DNA from: Gammaproteobacteria bacterium
GTDB lineage: Bacteria > Pseudomonadota > Gammaproteobacteria > Eutrophobiales > Eutrophobiaceae
DNA length: 64,000 nt
NCBI GenBank assembly: GCA_028819495.1
Contig: JAPPLI010000002.1
Coordinates: forward strand, 1-64,000
Direction of reading: 5' to 3'
Within the stretch, counting starts at the first letter, position 1. Each line of letters begins with the position of its first letter. Position numbers and translations under genes: made by a program. Positions 25,290 to 33,523 of this stretch are shown in pieces. The notes beneath the pieces are model-generated. The model was not told the DNA's origin, searched no databases, and saw only the letters and a program-made list of their open reading frames with translations.

Positions 25290-27683
25290 ATGGCAAAAAG
25301 AAGCATACTCATCCTGATGGTTTTCGCCATTGCCGGGCCGGTCAATGCCCAGGTGCTTGAGGAAATCATCGTTACCGCGCAGAAACGCGAACAGAATATC
25401 CAGGACGTCGGCATCGCCATTACCGCATTTTCCGGCGAGCAGATGCGGCAACTGGGTTATACCAACGCCCAGCAGATCACCGCGCTGGCGCCCGGCGTGC
25501 ACACCGTACAGCCGAACGGTGAAGCCAACTATGCCCTGGCCATTCGCGGCGCGGCCAACAGCGACTTCGTCGCCAACCAGGAAAGTCCCGTGTCACTCTA
25601 CGTGGACGAAGTGTATATCTCGCAGATGTCCGGCGCCGGATTCATGCTGTTCGACATGGAACGGGTGGAGATCCTGCGCGGGCCGCAAGGCACCTTGTAC
25701 GGCCGCAACGCCACCGGCGGCCTGGCCCATTTCGTCACCAACAAGCCCGAACAGGAATTCGGCGGTTACGGTCAGGTCACGGTGGGCGAATACGACCAGG
25801 TGAAATTTCAGGGCGCTGTCACCGGCGCATTGACGGATGGGCTGTCCGCCCGGCTGTCCGTTTCCACCCACCACAACAGCGGTTACGTGGAAAACCGCCT
25901 GGACCCCGGCAACGACCTGAATAATGCCAATGACTATGCCGGCAGGATGCAACTGCTGTTTGAGCCCAACGAGGATTTTTCCCTGTTGTTGAACGCCCGT
26001 TATTCACTGCAGGAGATCCGTACCGGTTTCTTCGAGAATGTCAGCGGCTCGCTCGATGAAGTGGGTAACGGCGTTAAGGAGGACAATTGCGCGCTGTACA
26101 CGAACTTCAACGGCTATTGCGATGACGACGGCGACAACTTTGCCGGCGACTACGACAAACTCGGCCACAATGACCTGGAAACCTACGGGTTCACCGGCAC
26201 CCTGAAATGGCAACTGGGCGACAACCAGCTGACCGTGGTCATGGACCGCCAGGGCGTGGAACGCGACTATATCGAAGATTCGGACGCCAGCCCCCATGCC
26301 GATTTCAACTTTTTCCTCAATACCGACGCCGAGCAGTGGTCCACCGAGATCCGCCTGGACGGGGAGACGGACCGCTTGCGCTGGGTGGCCGGTTATTATT
26401 ACCTGGATATCGATATCGCCGACGCCAACGGCGCGGAGATACCGGGGCTGGGCACAGATCCCGCGGGCACGGGTGGCAATCCGGTGGGAGTCGGTCTTTT
26501 TGAGGGTTTTGGATTTGACCCCGTCAGCGCCTTTCTTGCAGCCGGACTGTTTGGGCTGTCCGGGCCGGCGCTGGGTGTTCCCGACCCGGCCGATGCGTAC
26601 GTCGGCGTTGACAATCCCTACCAGCAACAAAAGGACTCCTGGTCGCTGTTCGGGCAACTCGAGTACGAACTGACCGAGCAGTTTACCTTGCTGGGCGGAT
26701 TTCGCTGGATTGACGAGACGGTGGATTTCCACTACGAAAGCAACGTGGTCTGGTTCCCCAATGACGGCAGCGTGGAACGCAACGGTAATCCCAACATCGC
26801 CGTTCCCACCGCGGCGTTTATCGAAATCCTGGGTTATCCGCCCCTGTCTGTGCTTGATTACACCGGCGCCTATAATGAGGGTCTGTGGTCTGCCAAGGTG
26901 GAACTGGACTGGCGGCCAAACGATGACCTGCTGGCTTACGCCAGTTGGAACAGGGGCGTAAAAGGCGGAGGCTTTAACGCGCCGCTGAATCCCCTGCTGG
27001 TGTTGGCTCAACCGCAAGGGGTTGTATCATCCCAGGATGAATTTGACGCGCAATTCTCTTTTGGAGAGGAAGAGTTGAATGCCTTCGAGGTCGGCTTCAA
27101 ATCAACCTTGATGGATGGTTTGGCGCGCCTGAACGCCTCCGCCTACTACAATGATTACAAGGATTTCCAGGCGTTCACCATCGTCAGCCTGGCGACCAAC
27201 GTGGTCAGCGCTCCGGACGCGGAAAGCATCGGCTTCGAAACCGAGCTGTTCCTGACCCCGGCGGAGGGCCTGGACGTGGCTTTCGGCCTTTCCTATAACG
27301 ATATGGAAGTTACCCTGGCGGACGGCAGCAAGACCACGTCCATCCAATCGCCGAAATGGAACGTGAACGGCCTGGTTCGTTATGAGTGGCCGGCATTCAA
27401 CGGCGGTTCAATGGCCATACAGGGAGACATCCATTATCGTTCAAAGCACCATCATTCCGTGACGCGGGCTGATGCCGTTACCGAAGACGGCTACCACATA
27501 GCCAACGCTCGCCTTTCCTGGTCATCCGCGGACACCAGGTGGGAAGTAGCCGTGTTTGCCGAGAATATCACCGACGAGAACTACGTGGTCCAGTCCTTCG
27601 ACATTGCCGCGGTGCTGGGATGGATCGAGGAATACTATGGCCGGCCGCGCTGGGTAGGTGGTAGTATCGCCTATAATTTCTAG
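25290..27683 (+). CDS. TonB-dependent outer-membrane receptor upstream of amine dehydrogenase genes
   Basis: This 797-residue receptor has a signal peptide (MAKRSILILMVFAIAGPVNA), a TonB box EEIIVTAQKREQN, a plug (IAITAFSGEQM, VEILRGPQGTLYGRNATGG) and a barrel ending in GGSIAYNF. A GAGGGGG ribosome site precedes the ATG. The amine dehydrogenase heavy-chain gene starts 38 bases after its stop, which suggests one transcript and import of an amine-bearing ligand. The ligand is inferred only from context. Confidence 0.9.
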   Translation: MAKRSILILMVFAIAGPVNAQVLEEIIVTAQKREQNIQDVGIAITAFSGEQMRQLGYTNAQQITALAPGVHTVQPNGEANYALAIRGAANSDFVANQESPVSLYVDEVYISQMSGAGFMLFDMERVEILRGPQGTLYGRNATGGLAHFVTNKPEQEFGGYGQVTVGEYDQVKFQGAVTGALTDGLSARLSVSTHHNSGYVENRLDPGNDLNNANDYAGRMQLLFEPNEDFSLLLNARYSLQEIRTGFFENVSGSLDEVGNGVKEDNCALYTNFNGYCDDDGDNFAGDYDKLGHNDLETYGFTGTLKWQLGDNQLTVVMDRQGVERDYIEDSDASPHADFNFFLNTDAEQWSTEIRLDGETDRLRWVAGYYYLDIDIADANGAEIPGLGTDPAGTGGNPVGVGLFEGFGFDPVSAFLAAGLFGLSGPALGVPDPADAYVGVDNPYQQQKDSWSLFGQLEYELTEQFTLLGGFRWIDETVDFHYESNVVWFPNDGSVERNGNPNIAVPTAAFIEILGYPPLSVLDYTGAYNEGLWSAKVELDWRPNDDLLAYASWNRGVKGGGFNAPLNPLLVLAQPQGVVSSQDEFDAQFSFGEEELNAFEVGFKSTLMDGLARLNASAYYNDYKDFQAFTIVSLATNVVSAPDAESIGFETELFLTPAEGLDVAFGLSYNDMEVTLADGSKTTSIQSPKWNVNGLVRYEWPAFNGGSMAIQGDIHYRSKHHHSVTRADAVTEDGYHIANARLSWSSADTRWEVAVFAENITDENYVVQSFDIAAVLGWIEEYYGRPRWVGGSIAYNF

Positions 27684-27721
27684 GCTAAACTGTTCATCTT
27701 GGAAGTAATGGGGAGGCAACA

Positions 27722-28870
27722 ATGAGACGCTCCATTCTCGGCCTGATACTCGGGTTCATATATACAGTGTCCCCGGCGGAACTGCCGGTGGAAACGATCC
27801 CGAATGTGGAGACGTTGCCGGCAAGTTACCCGGACACCTGGGTGTATGCCCACGACACCAATTTCTTCTCGCTGAGCGACGCCAAGGTGGTCCTGATCGA
27901 TGTGGCGGCCGAAAACCGGAATTACAAGGGATCCATCCCCTCGTCGCATTTCCCGTCCTTTCTCGCCGCAACGACCCGCCCGGAAGTATACGTCGCCGAA
28001 TCCCTGTACTCCCGGCGCATGCGCGGTGAGCGTACGGACCTGGTTACCATCTACGACAAGGTCAATCTCGCCCCCGTCGGCGAGGTCGTCCTGCCCGGCG
28101 CCAAACGCGGCATGATCGTCACCCACAAGAACACGCTGCAGTTCCTGGACAACGAAAAATTGCTGCTGGTGTACAATTTCACCCCGAGCACGTCCGTCAG
28201 CGTGGTTGATATCGAGAATCGTGCGTTCCTTGCGGAAGTCGGTATTGGCGGCTGCGTCATGATCTACCCGTCACAGCAACGCAGTTTCGGCAGCCTGTGC
28301 AACGATAACACCATGCTGGTCACGCACCTGGATGAAAAGGGAATGATCTCGAAACAGGAGCGCACTCCCGCCTTTTTCGACGCCGACACCGACCCGATTT
28401 TCGCCAAACCGGCGGTTATTGACGGTGTCTATTATTTCCCCTCGTTCAAGGGCATGGTGCACCCGGTCGATATGAACGCGGCCGACCCCGGGATGGTTGA
28501 CGCCTGGTCATTGTTGCAGGAGCAGGACCGGCAGGAGAACTGGCGCCCCGGCGGCTGGCAGATTGCAACGGCCCACGAGGCCAGCGGACGGTTGTTTATG
28601 CTCATGCACCCGGACGGAGAAGACGGTTCGCATAAAGGAGGCGGTACCGAAGTCTGGGTCTTCGACGTGGATGCAAAAAAACGTGTCGGTCGTATCGTCC
28701 TCAAGGAATGGGGCGTATCCATTGAAGTGACCAAGGGTGAACACCCTTACCTGGCCGTGACCAACGGCAATATGGACCTGGATGTTTACTCCGTTGACAC
28801 CGGTGAATGGCTGCGTTTTATCGGCGGCCGGGCGTTTGAGACGCCGTTTATTCTCCATGCGTCGAGGTAA
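27722..28870 (+). CDS. Methylamine/aromatic amine dehydrogenase heavy chain
   Basis: This 382-residue periplasmic beta-propeller subunit has a short signal peptide (about MRRSILGLILGFIYTVSPA). Family-like segments are VYAHDTNFF.LSDAKVVLID, VYVAESLYSRRMRGERTD, LLVYNFTPSTSVSVVD and WRPGGWQIATAHEASGRLFMLMH. A GGAGG ribosome site lies before the ATG. It pairs with the light chain encoded 26 bases downstream to form a TTQ quinoprotein that oxidises primary amines to aldehydes and ammonia. The substrate (aliphatic or aromatic) cannot be decided. Confidence 0.9.
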   Translation: MRRSILGLILGFIYTVSPAELPVETIPNVETLPASYPDTWVYAHDTNFFSLSDAKVVLIDVAAENRNYKGSIPSSHFPSFLAATTRPEVYVAESLYSRRMRGERTDLVTIYDKVNLAPVGEVVLPGAKRGMIVTHKNTLQFLDNEKLLLVYNFTPSTSVSVVDIENRAFLAEVGIGGCVMIYPSQQRSFGSLCNDNTMLVTHLDEKGMISKQERTPAFFDADTDPIFAKPAVIDGVYYFPSFKGMVHPVDMNAADPGMVDAWSLLQEQDRQENWRPGGWQIATAHEASGRLFMLMHPDGEDGSHKGGGTEVWVFDVDAKKRVGRIVLKEWGVSIEVTKGEHPYLAVTNGNMDLDVYSVDTGEWLRFIGGRAFETPFILHASR

Positions 28871-28896
28871 CGGATCAGCTACAGAGAAATAACGTC

Positions 28897-29457
28897 ATGT
28901 ATTGGTTGGACAAGATTACCGAAAAATTTTCCCGGCAGGTCGCGAACAGCACGTCACGCCGGCACCTGTTGAAGCGCATAGGACTGACCCTGGCCGGCGG
29001 CGCTGCGGTGCCGCTGTTGCCGGTGGCCCGGGCCGCGGACACAGGTGGCGGCAGCGGCTACCACGGGGTGGCGCCGCAGACCAGCGACAACCCTGCCGCA
29101 GACCCGGGCGATCCGGCCTCCTGCGATTACTGGCGCTATTGCGCCGTAGACGGCTTCCTCTGCAGTTGCTGCGGCGGCACCCACGTTTCCTGTCCCCCGG
29201 GCACCGGGATGAACCCCATGACCTGGATCGGCACCTGCAAAAACCCGGCGGACAACCTGAACTACATCATTTCCTACAACGACTGCTGCGGCAAGACATC
29301 CTGCAGCCGTTGCCTTTGCAATAACAACGTGGGGGACACTCCTCCTTACCGCGCCTTTTCCAATAATGACATCAACTGGTGCGTGGGCATGGAGAACAGC
29401 ACGATTTATCACTGCACCACGGCCATCATCCTGGGCGTCGCTACAGAAAAAAGCTAA
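28897..29457 (+). CDS. Methylamine/aromatic amine dehydrogenase light chain (TTQ subunit)
   Basis: The 186-residue precursor has a twin-arginine leader (TSRRHLLKRIGLTLAGGAA). The mature part is very rich in cysteine (14 residues; classical light chains have 12). The two tryptophans that become tryptophan tryptophylquinone align as Trp110 and Trp161, 51 residues apart as in MADH (57 and 108). Asp129 matches the catalytic Asp76 by spacing. TTQ formation and disulfides normally need MauG, MauE and MauD; none is encoded next to it. Confidence 0.92.
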   Translation: MYWLDKITEKFSRQVANSTSRRHLLKRIGLTLAGGAAVPLLPVARAADTGGGSGYHGVAPQTSDNPAADPGDPASCDYWRYCAVDGFLCSCCGGTHVSCPPGTGMNPMTWIGTCKNPADNLNYIISYNDCCGKTSCSRCLCNNNVGDTPPYRAFSNNDINWCVGMENSTIYHCTTAIILGVATEKS

Positions 29458-29472
29458 CTGTCCTGTCAGAAC

Positions 29473-29496
29473 GGGGACGGAACTAACACCGTCTCC
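29473..29496. repeat. Imperfect palindrome, GGGGACGG family
   Basis: GGGGACGG-8-CCGTCTCC follows the light-chain stop by 15 bases. It is a degenerate member of the palindromes at 2231 and 5618 and marks the left border of the methyltransferase island. Confidence 0.6.
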
Positions 29497-29548
29497 ATTG
29501 GTTGGTATATCTCAACACGGACGTTAATCAAACTGGTGTTCTTCAAAT

Positions 29549-29577
29549 TTGATAAGATGCTCAGACCTTTGTACATT
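29549..29577 (+). promoter_or_regulatory. Predicted sigma-70 promoter of the defence operon
   Basis: TTGATA (29549-29554), 17 bases, TACATT (29572-29577), followed by ATAG, 63 bases before the methyltransferase ATG. The remaining bases of the 29458-29640 gap show no gene. Confidence 0.45.
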
Positions 29578-29640
29578 ATAGAGAGTCGGGAGAAGCTCAC
29601 GGTCTGATAGCTCTGCAGAGGCTTGACACGGTCTAAAGGA

Positions 29641-31194
29641 ATGAACATCAATCAAACAAAATATCCTGTTGTGGATGTTTTTGCAGGTCCAGGAGGGCTT
29701 GGGGAAGGGTTTGCATCAGCATATATGGGCAGGGCATGCCCCCCCTTCCAGGTTGTTTTATCTCTTGAGCGGGATGAATTTGCGCACAAGACATTATTTC
29801 TCAGGCATTTTCTCAGGTATTTCCCCGCGGACCAATTTCCTGACGAATACTATGCTTATCTGAAGAGTAGTATTACTCTGGACGAGGTTTATGGCAGGTA
29901 TCCGAATGAGTTCGCCAAAGCGCAACGAAGCGCTCCGCGATTATCAATCGAGAAAAAGACTCACGGATTAGTCACTGAACTCATCAAACAACGTCTTGCA
30001 GACAAAAAAAAATGGGTGCTCGTCGGAGGCCCTCCATGTCAGGCGTATTCGCTGGCAGGCCGCTCACGAATGATGAATAAGCCTGGTTTTGAAGATGACC
30101 CGCGTCATTTTTTATACCGTGAATATCTGGCAATCATTAGTAGTCATCGACCGCCCGTATTTGTTATGGAAAACGTAAAGGGCTTACTATCTGCCAAGGT
30201 CGATGACGAATCTATTATCCAACGAATTGTTTCAGACTTATCATCTCCAAAATCCGTTAATGGCATGGATGCCAATGGTCTGAGTTACCGGCTTTATTCA
30301 TTATCAGAGCAAATATCATCTAACGAAGACATTGACCCCCGTATGTTTCTGGTAAAGGCGGAAGAGTATGGCGTTCCGCAAGCCAGACATCGCATGTTCA
30401 TCGTTGGAGTTCGGAATGATCTGAAAGTAGAACCGTGTCGGCTGCGCCGGGACACGCCACTTTCAGTTGATGAAGTTATTGGAGACTTTCCTAAAATTCG
30501 CAGCGGTCTTTCTCGCGGCAACGACAGTTACCAGAACTGGCAAAATGAAATTTTGAAACTTTCCGGTTCAGGGGTGCTAAAGCAACTTAACGGCCACGCT
30601 TATGCCAAGGATGTAGCTAACGGGATTCATTTCGGGTTGAATGATTCGACATATCCTCAAGAACGTGTATCGACGAGGTACCCTGGAAAGTTGAGAATAA
30701 ATCACCCGACCGCTGATGTGTTTTTTGATCCCCGTCTGAATGTTCTGACGGGCCATGAGTCAAGAGGGCACATGGCGTCTGATTTGCGACGCTACAGGTA
30801 CGCTTCAGTCTTCGCACAGGTGACCGGGAAATGTCCCAGGTTAACTGATTTTCCTGCGTCTTTGCTTCCAACTCATCAGAATGTCAATTCTGAAACACCC
30901 AATTTACCATTTTCTGACCGCTTCCGGGTTCAGTTGCCGAATCAGGCAGCCACTACCATCACTTCCCATATTTCCAAGGACGGCCATTATTATATCCACT
31001 ATGATCCGACACAATGCCGAAGTCTGACAGTTCGTGAGGCGGCGCGTCTTCAAACATTTCCGGACAACTACAGCTTCGAGGGACCGAGAACTGCCATGTA
31101 CCACCAAGTAGGGAATGCTGTGCCCCCATATCTCGCACGCCAGATAGCGGAAATCATAGCTGATACCTTGGACGCTATGGGAAATCCGGACTGA
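29641..31194 (+). CDS. C5 cytosine DNA methyltransferase
   Basis: This enzyme of 517 residues methylates cytosine C5. Motifs in order: I VVDVFAGPGGLGEGF, IV GGPPCQAYSLAGR with catalytic Cys133, VI FVMENVKG, VIII PQARHRMFIVG, then a target-recognition region, IX-like RSLTVREAARLQTFPD and X YHQVGNAVPPYLARQIA. I use the ATG at 29641; a TTG at 29623 is possible. It is the first gene of a tightly packed defence operon and overlaps the vsr gene by one base (TGATG). The recognition sequence cannot be read. Confidence 0.93.
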   Translation: MNINQTKYPVVDVFAGPGGLGEGFASAYMGRACPPFQVVLSLERDEFAHKTLFLRHFLRYFPADQFPDEYYAYLKSSITLDEVYGRYPNEFAKAQRSAPRLSIEKKTHGLVTELIKQRLADKKKWVLVGGPPCQAYSLAGRSRMMNKPGFEDDPRHFLYREYLAIISSHRPPVFVMENVKGLLSAKVDDESIIQRIVSDLSSPKSVNGMDANGLSYRLYSLSEQISSNEDIDPRMFLVKAEEYGVPQARHRMFIVGVRNDLKVEPCRLRRDTPLSVDEVIGDFPKIRSGLSRGNDSYQNWQNEILKLSGSGVLKQLNGHAYAKDVANGIHFGLNDSTYPQERVSTRYPGKLRINHPTADVFFDPRLNVLTGHESRGHMASDLRRYRYASVFAQVTGKCPRLTDFPASLLPTHQNVNSETPNLPFSDRFRVQLPNQAATTITSHISKDGHYYIHYDPTQCRSLTVREAARLQTFPDNYSFEGPRTAMYHQVGNAVPPYLARQIAEIIADTLDAMGNPD

Positions 31195-31826
31195 TGGTTG
31201 ACCGTATATCGGAGGAACGAAGAAGCTGGAACATGTCTCGCATCCGGGGTAAAAACACATCCCCGGAACTCCGACTCAGGTCACTGCTTCATGGCGCCGG
31301 CTATCGTTTCCGGCTGCACGGCCCGAAGTTGCCTGGCCGCCCGGACATAGTTCTTAAGAAATACCACGCAGTTATATTTGTTCATGGATGTTATTGGCAC
31401 AGACATCCCGGTTGTTCGAATGCCACTACTCCGGGCACCCGGACAGAGTTTTGGCAAGCCAAGTTTGATGGGACTGTGAAAAGGGACAAACGTAAGGCCA
31501 AGGAATTGAGAGCTTTGGGCTGGCGTGTAATTACTGTCTGGGAGTGTGAACTGGAACAAAGCCCTCAAGTTGTACTTGAAAATATCCATCGGGAACTGGA
31601 TAGAACTTCCCGCAGCACTTTTAACGAGGTGAAAACGATGACTATAAATCGTATAAATGTCGGCGATTATGTTGTTGATCCCATAGATGGCAGTATCCGC
31701 CGGATCATCCTCATCGATAACGACGGATCGGATCACTGGGATGATTCGGTCTATCTTGCCGATGGTGGCGTTATGCGGAGGAGCGAATGCACGGATATAC
31801 TTCTTGAATCTGAAGTTACAGGATGA
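31194..31826 (+). CDS. vsr: Vsr-type mismatch endonuclease with C-terminal extension
   Basis: The 210-residue product has a Vsr core in residues 1-140 with catalytic residues at the E. coli positions: Asp51 in GRPDIVL, His64 in FVHGCYWHRH, and His69. Zinc ligands are Cys66, His71, Cys74 and Cys118. Vsr nicks T:G mismatches caused by deamination of methylcytosine, so it pairs naturally with the preceding methyltransferase. About 62 extra residues (149-210, from MTINRINVGDYVVDP) form an unrecognised small domain that could also be a separate gene starting at 31638. The frame stays open for 48 codons past the TGA. Confidence 0.88.
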   Translation: MVDRISEERRSWNMSRIRGKNTSPELRLRSLLHGAGYRFRLHGPKLPGRPDIVLKKYHAVIFVHGCYWHRHPGCSNATTPGTRTEFWQAKFDGTVKRDKRKAKELRALGWRVITVWECELEQSPQVVLENIHRELDRTSRSTFNEVKTMTINRINVGDYVVDPIDGSIRRIILIDNDGSDHWDDSVYLADGGVMRRSECTDILLESEVTG

Positions 31827-31973
31827 CAAAAGCTGCTTGAGCTAACAGCTACGCCGCTCGTTCAGCGATTTGGCAGATCTGACCCGCAGACTGGACGGGT
31901 AAGAATGCGGATATACTGCTATCGGGACAAGTTCGATATGTGGGACGCTCATCCTGAAAAGAGAGAGAAGTAA
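31827..31973 (+). other. In-frame open stretch after the vsr stop
   Basis: Directly after the vsr TGA the same frame runs 48 codons to a TAA at 31971-31973, reading LLELTATPLVQRFGRSDPQ and ending in DAHPEKREK. It could be a cut-off end of the vsr extension, a readthrough tail or chance. The rest of the gap to 32044 shows no other gene. Confidence 0.3.
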
Positions 31974-32044
31974 TCAAAACCCCGGACAGGTGAGGACTGC
32001 CAAGACTCGTGGCTATTTGCAACGCCGCCGGATAGGGAACTATA

Positions 32045-33523
32045 TTGACACACGAAAAAAGACTGCCACCGAGCGCTTCCACACTTTCCGCTTCAATGCG
32101 CGACCTGGGTTATTCGCTTGAGACCGCTGTCGCAGATTTACTGGATAACAGTATTTCAGCGGAGGCGACCGAGATCCATATCTATTGTGACCTGACGCGG
32201 CAAAGCCCGGTCCTCGCAGTCATCGATAACGGAAAAGGTATGGATGCCGATGAGCTTCTTGAAGCAATGCGTTACGGCTCGTCAGGTCCTGCTGAGCAAC
32301 GATTACCTGGCGATTTGGGCAGGTTCGGCCTGGGTCTCAAGACCGCATCTTTGTCGCAGTGTAGATGCCTGACTGTCGTGAGCGCCCAAAATAATGTTCT
32401 GCATTCAGCAGAATGGGACCTTAATCTTATCGATGAAAAGGATGACTGGTTGATTTCAGTTCTGAGCGAGGATGAGATCGGGAAACTCCCTTTTGTTGAG
32501 ATACTTGGTAAGAACGGAACATTAATACTTTGGAGAGACTTGGATCGACTTCTTGAAGACGTGACCGGTCCAAAGCAGCAAGAAGTCATCAATGAAAAAC
32601 TTGATGCTCTCGGAAAACATCTCTCCCTTGTGTTTCACAGGTATCTGTCAGGTGAGATACGAGGGAGAAAAAAACTGGCTGTCTTTGTTAATGGTCACAA
32701 CCTGGAAGCTTTTGATCCTTTTTGCCGGAGCAATTCAGCAACTCAAAGGCTCCCTGAGGAAATCATTCGGATTGACGGTGCCCGTGTGAAGATGCAACCT
32801 TATATTTTGCCTCACCACAGTAAACTATCCGTAACTGAGTATGACTACTATCAGAGCCGTAGTGATTTTATATCAAACCAGGGAGCTTACATTTATAGGG
32901 ATGGACGGCTGATGGCATGGGGTGATTGGTTCAGGCTGATACCAAAAGGGGAAAACACCAAGCTGGCGCGTGTTCAGATAGATTTTCCCACCAGGCTTGA
33001 TGAATCCTGGACAATAGACATCAAGAAATCTCGCGCCAATCCCCCACTTCAGGTCCGAAATCGACTGAAGCGGGTCATACACAAAATTTCGGACAGAAGC
33101 ACCACTGTTCATCGAGGGCGGGGAAAAAAGTTATTTGATGAAATCAATACTCCAGTTTGGGAACGCTACGCCGACCAGGGGCAAATCAGGTATTCTCTGA
33201 ACAGGAAACACCCGCTTATAGTAGCTCTGGAAACCAATCTTGAAGATGGAGCACGAAACAGCCTCAATATTCTTCTTGAAGCAATCGTAGCATCACTTCC
33301 CGTAGAAATGATTTATTCGGATTGTTCTACTGACCTGAAGGATGTCCAACAGTCTCAGGTTACAGAGGATGAAGTAATTGATAAGCTTGAAGCATTGAAA
33401 GATGTTCTTTTCAATGGAAAGAAAATTGATGCAGAAAGTTTTCGCGAAGTGATAAATTCCTCACGATTTTTTGAAGCTCGTTCAGACATGGTTGAGCAGT
33501 TTATTAAGGAGAAATTGATATGA
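32045..33523 (+). CDS. MutL/Hsp90-like (GHKL) ATPase of an Mza-type defence system
   Basis: This 492-residue GHKL ATPase has N-box ETAVADLLDNSI (Glu26, Asp31, Asn35), G1 DNGKGMD (61-67) and G2 GRFGLGLKTAS (92-102). The middle region resembles the transducer part of MutL-like proteins, with KKSRANPPL as a likely catalytic-lysine region. The start is a TTG with GGGA upstream; it gives the expected N-terminus before the N-box. It overlaps the Z1 gene by four bases. In Mza systems this ATPase is thought to sense or clamp DNA with the Z1 helicase. Confidence 0.88.
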   Translation: MTHEKRLPPSASTLSASMRDLGYSLETAVADLLDNSISAEATEIHIYCDLTRQSPVLAVIDNGKGMDADELLEAMRYGSSGPAEQRLPGDLGRFGLGLKTASLSQCRCLTVVSAQNNVLHSAEWDLNLIDEKDDWLISVLSEDEIGKLPFVEILGKNGTLILWRDLDRLLEDVTGPKQQEVINEKLDALGKHLSLVFHRYLSGEIRGRKKLAVFVNGHNLEAFDPFCRSNSATQRLPEEIIRIDGARVKMQPYILPHHSKLSVTEYDYYQSRSDFISNQGAYIYRDGRLMAWGDWFRLIPKGENTKLARVQIDFPTRLDESWTIDIKKSRANPPLQVRNRLKRVIHKISDRSTTVHRGRGKKLFDEINTPVWERYADQGQIRYSLNRKHPLIVALETNLEDGARNSLNILLEAIVASLPVEMIYSDCSTDLKDVQQSQVTEDEVIDKLEALKDVLFNGKKIDAESFREVINSSRFFEARSDMVEQFIKEKLI

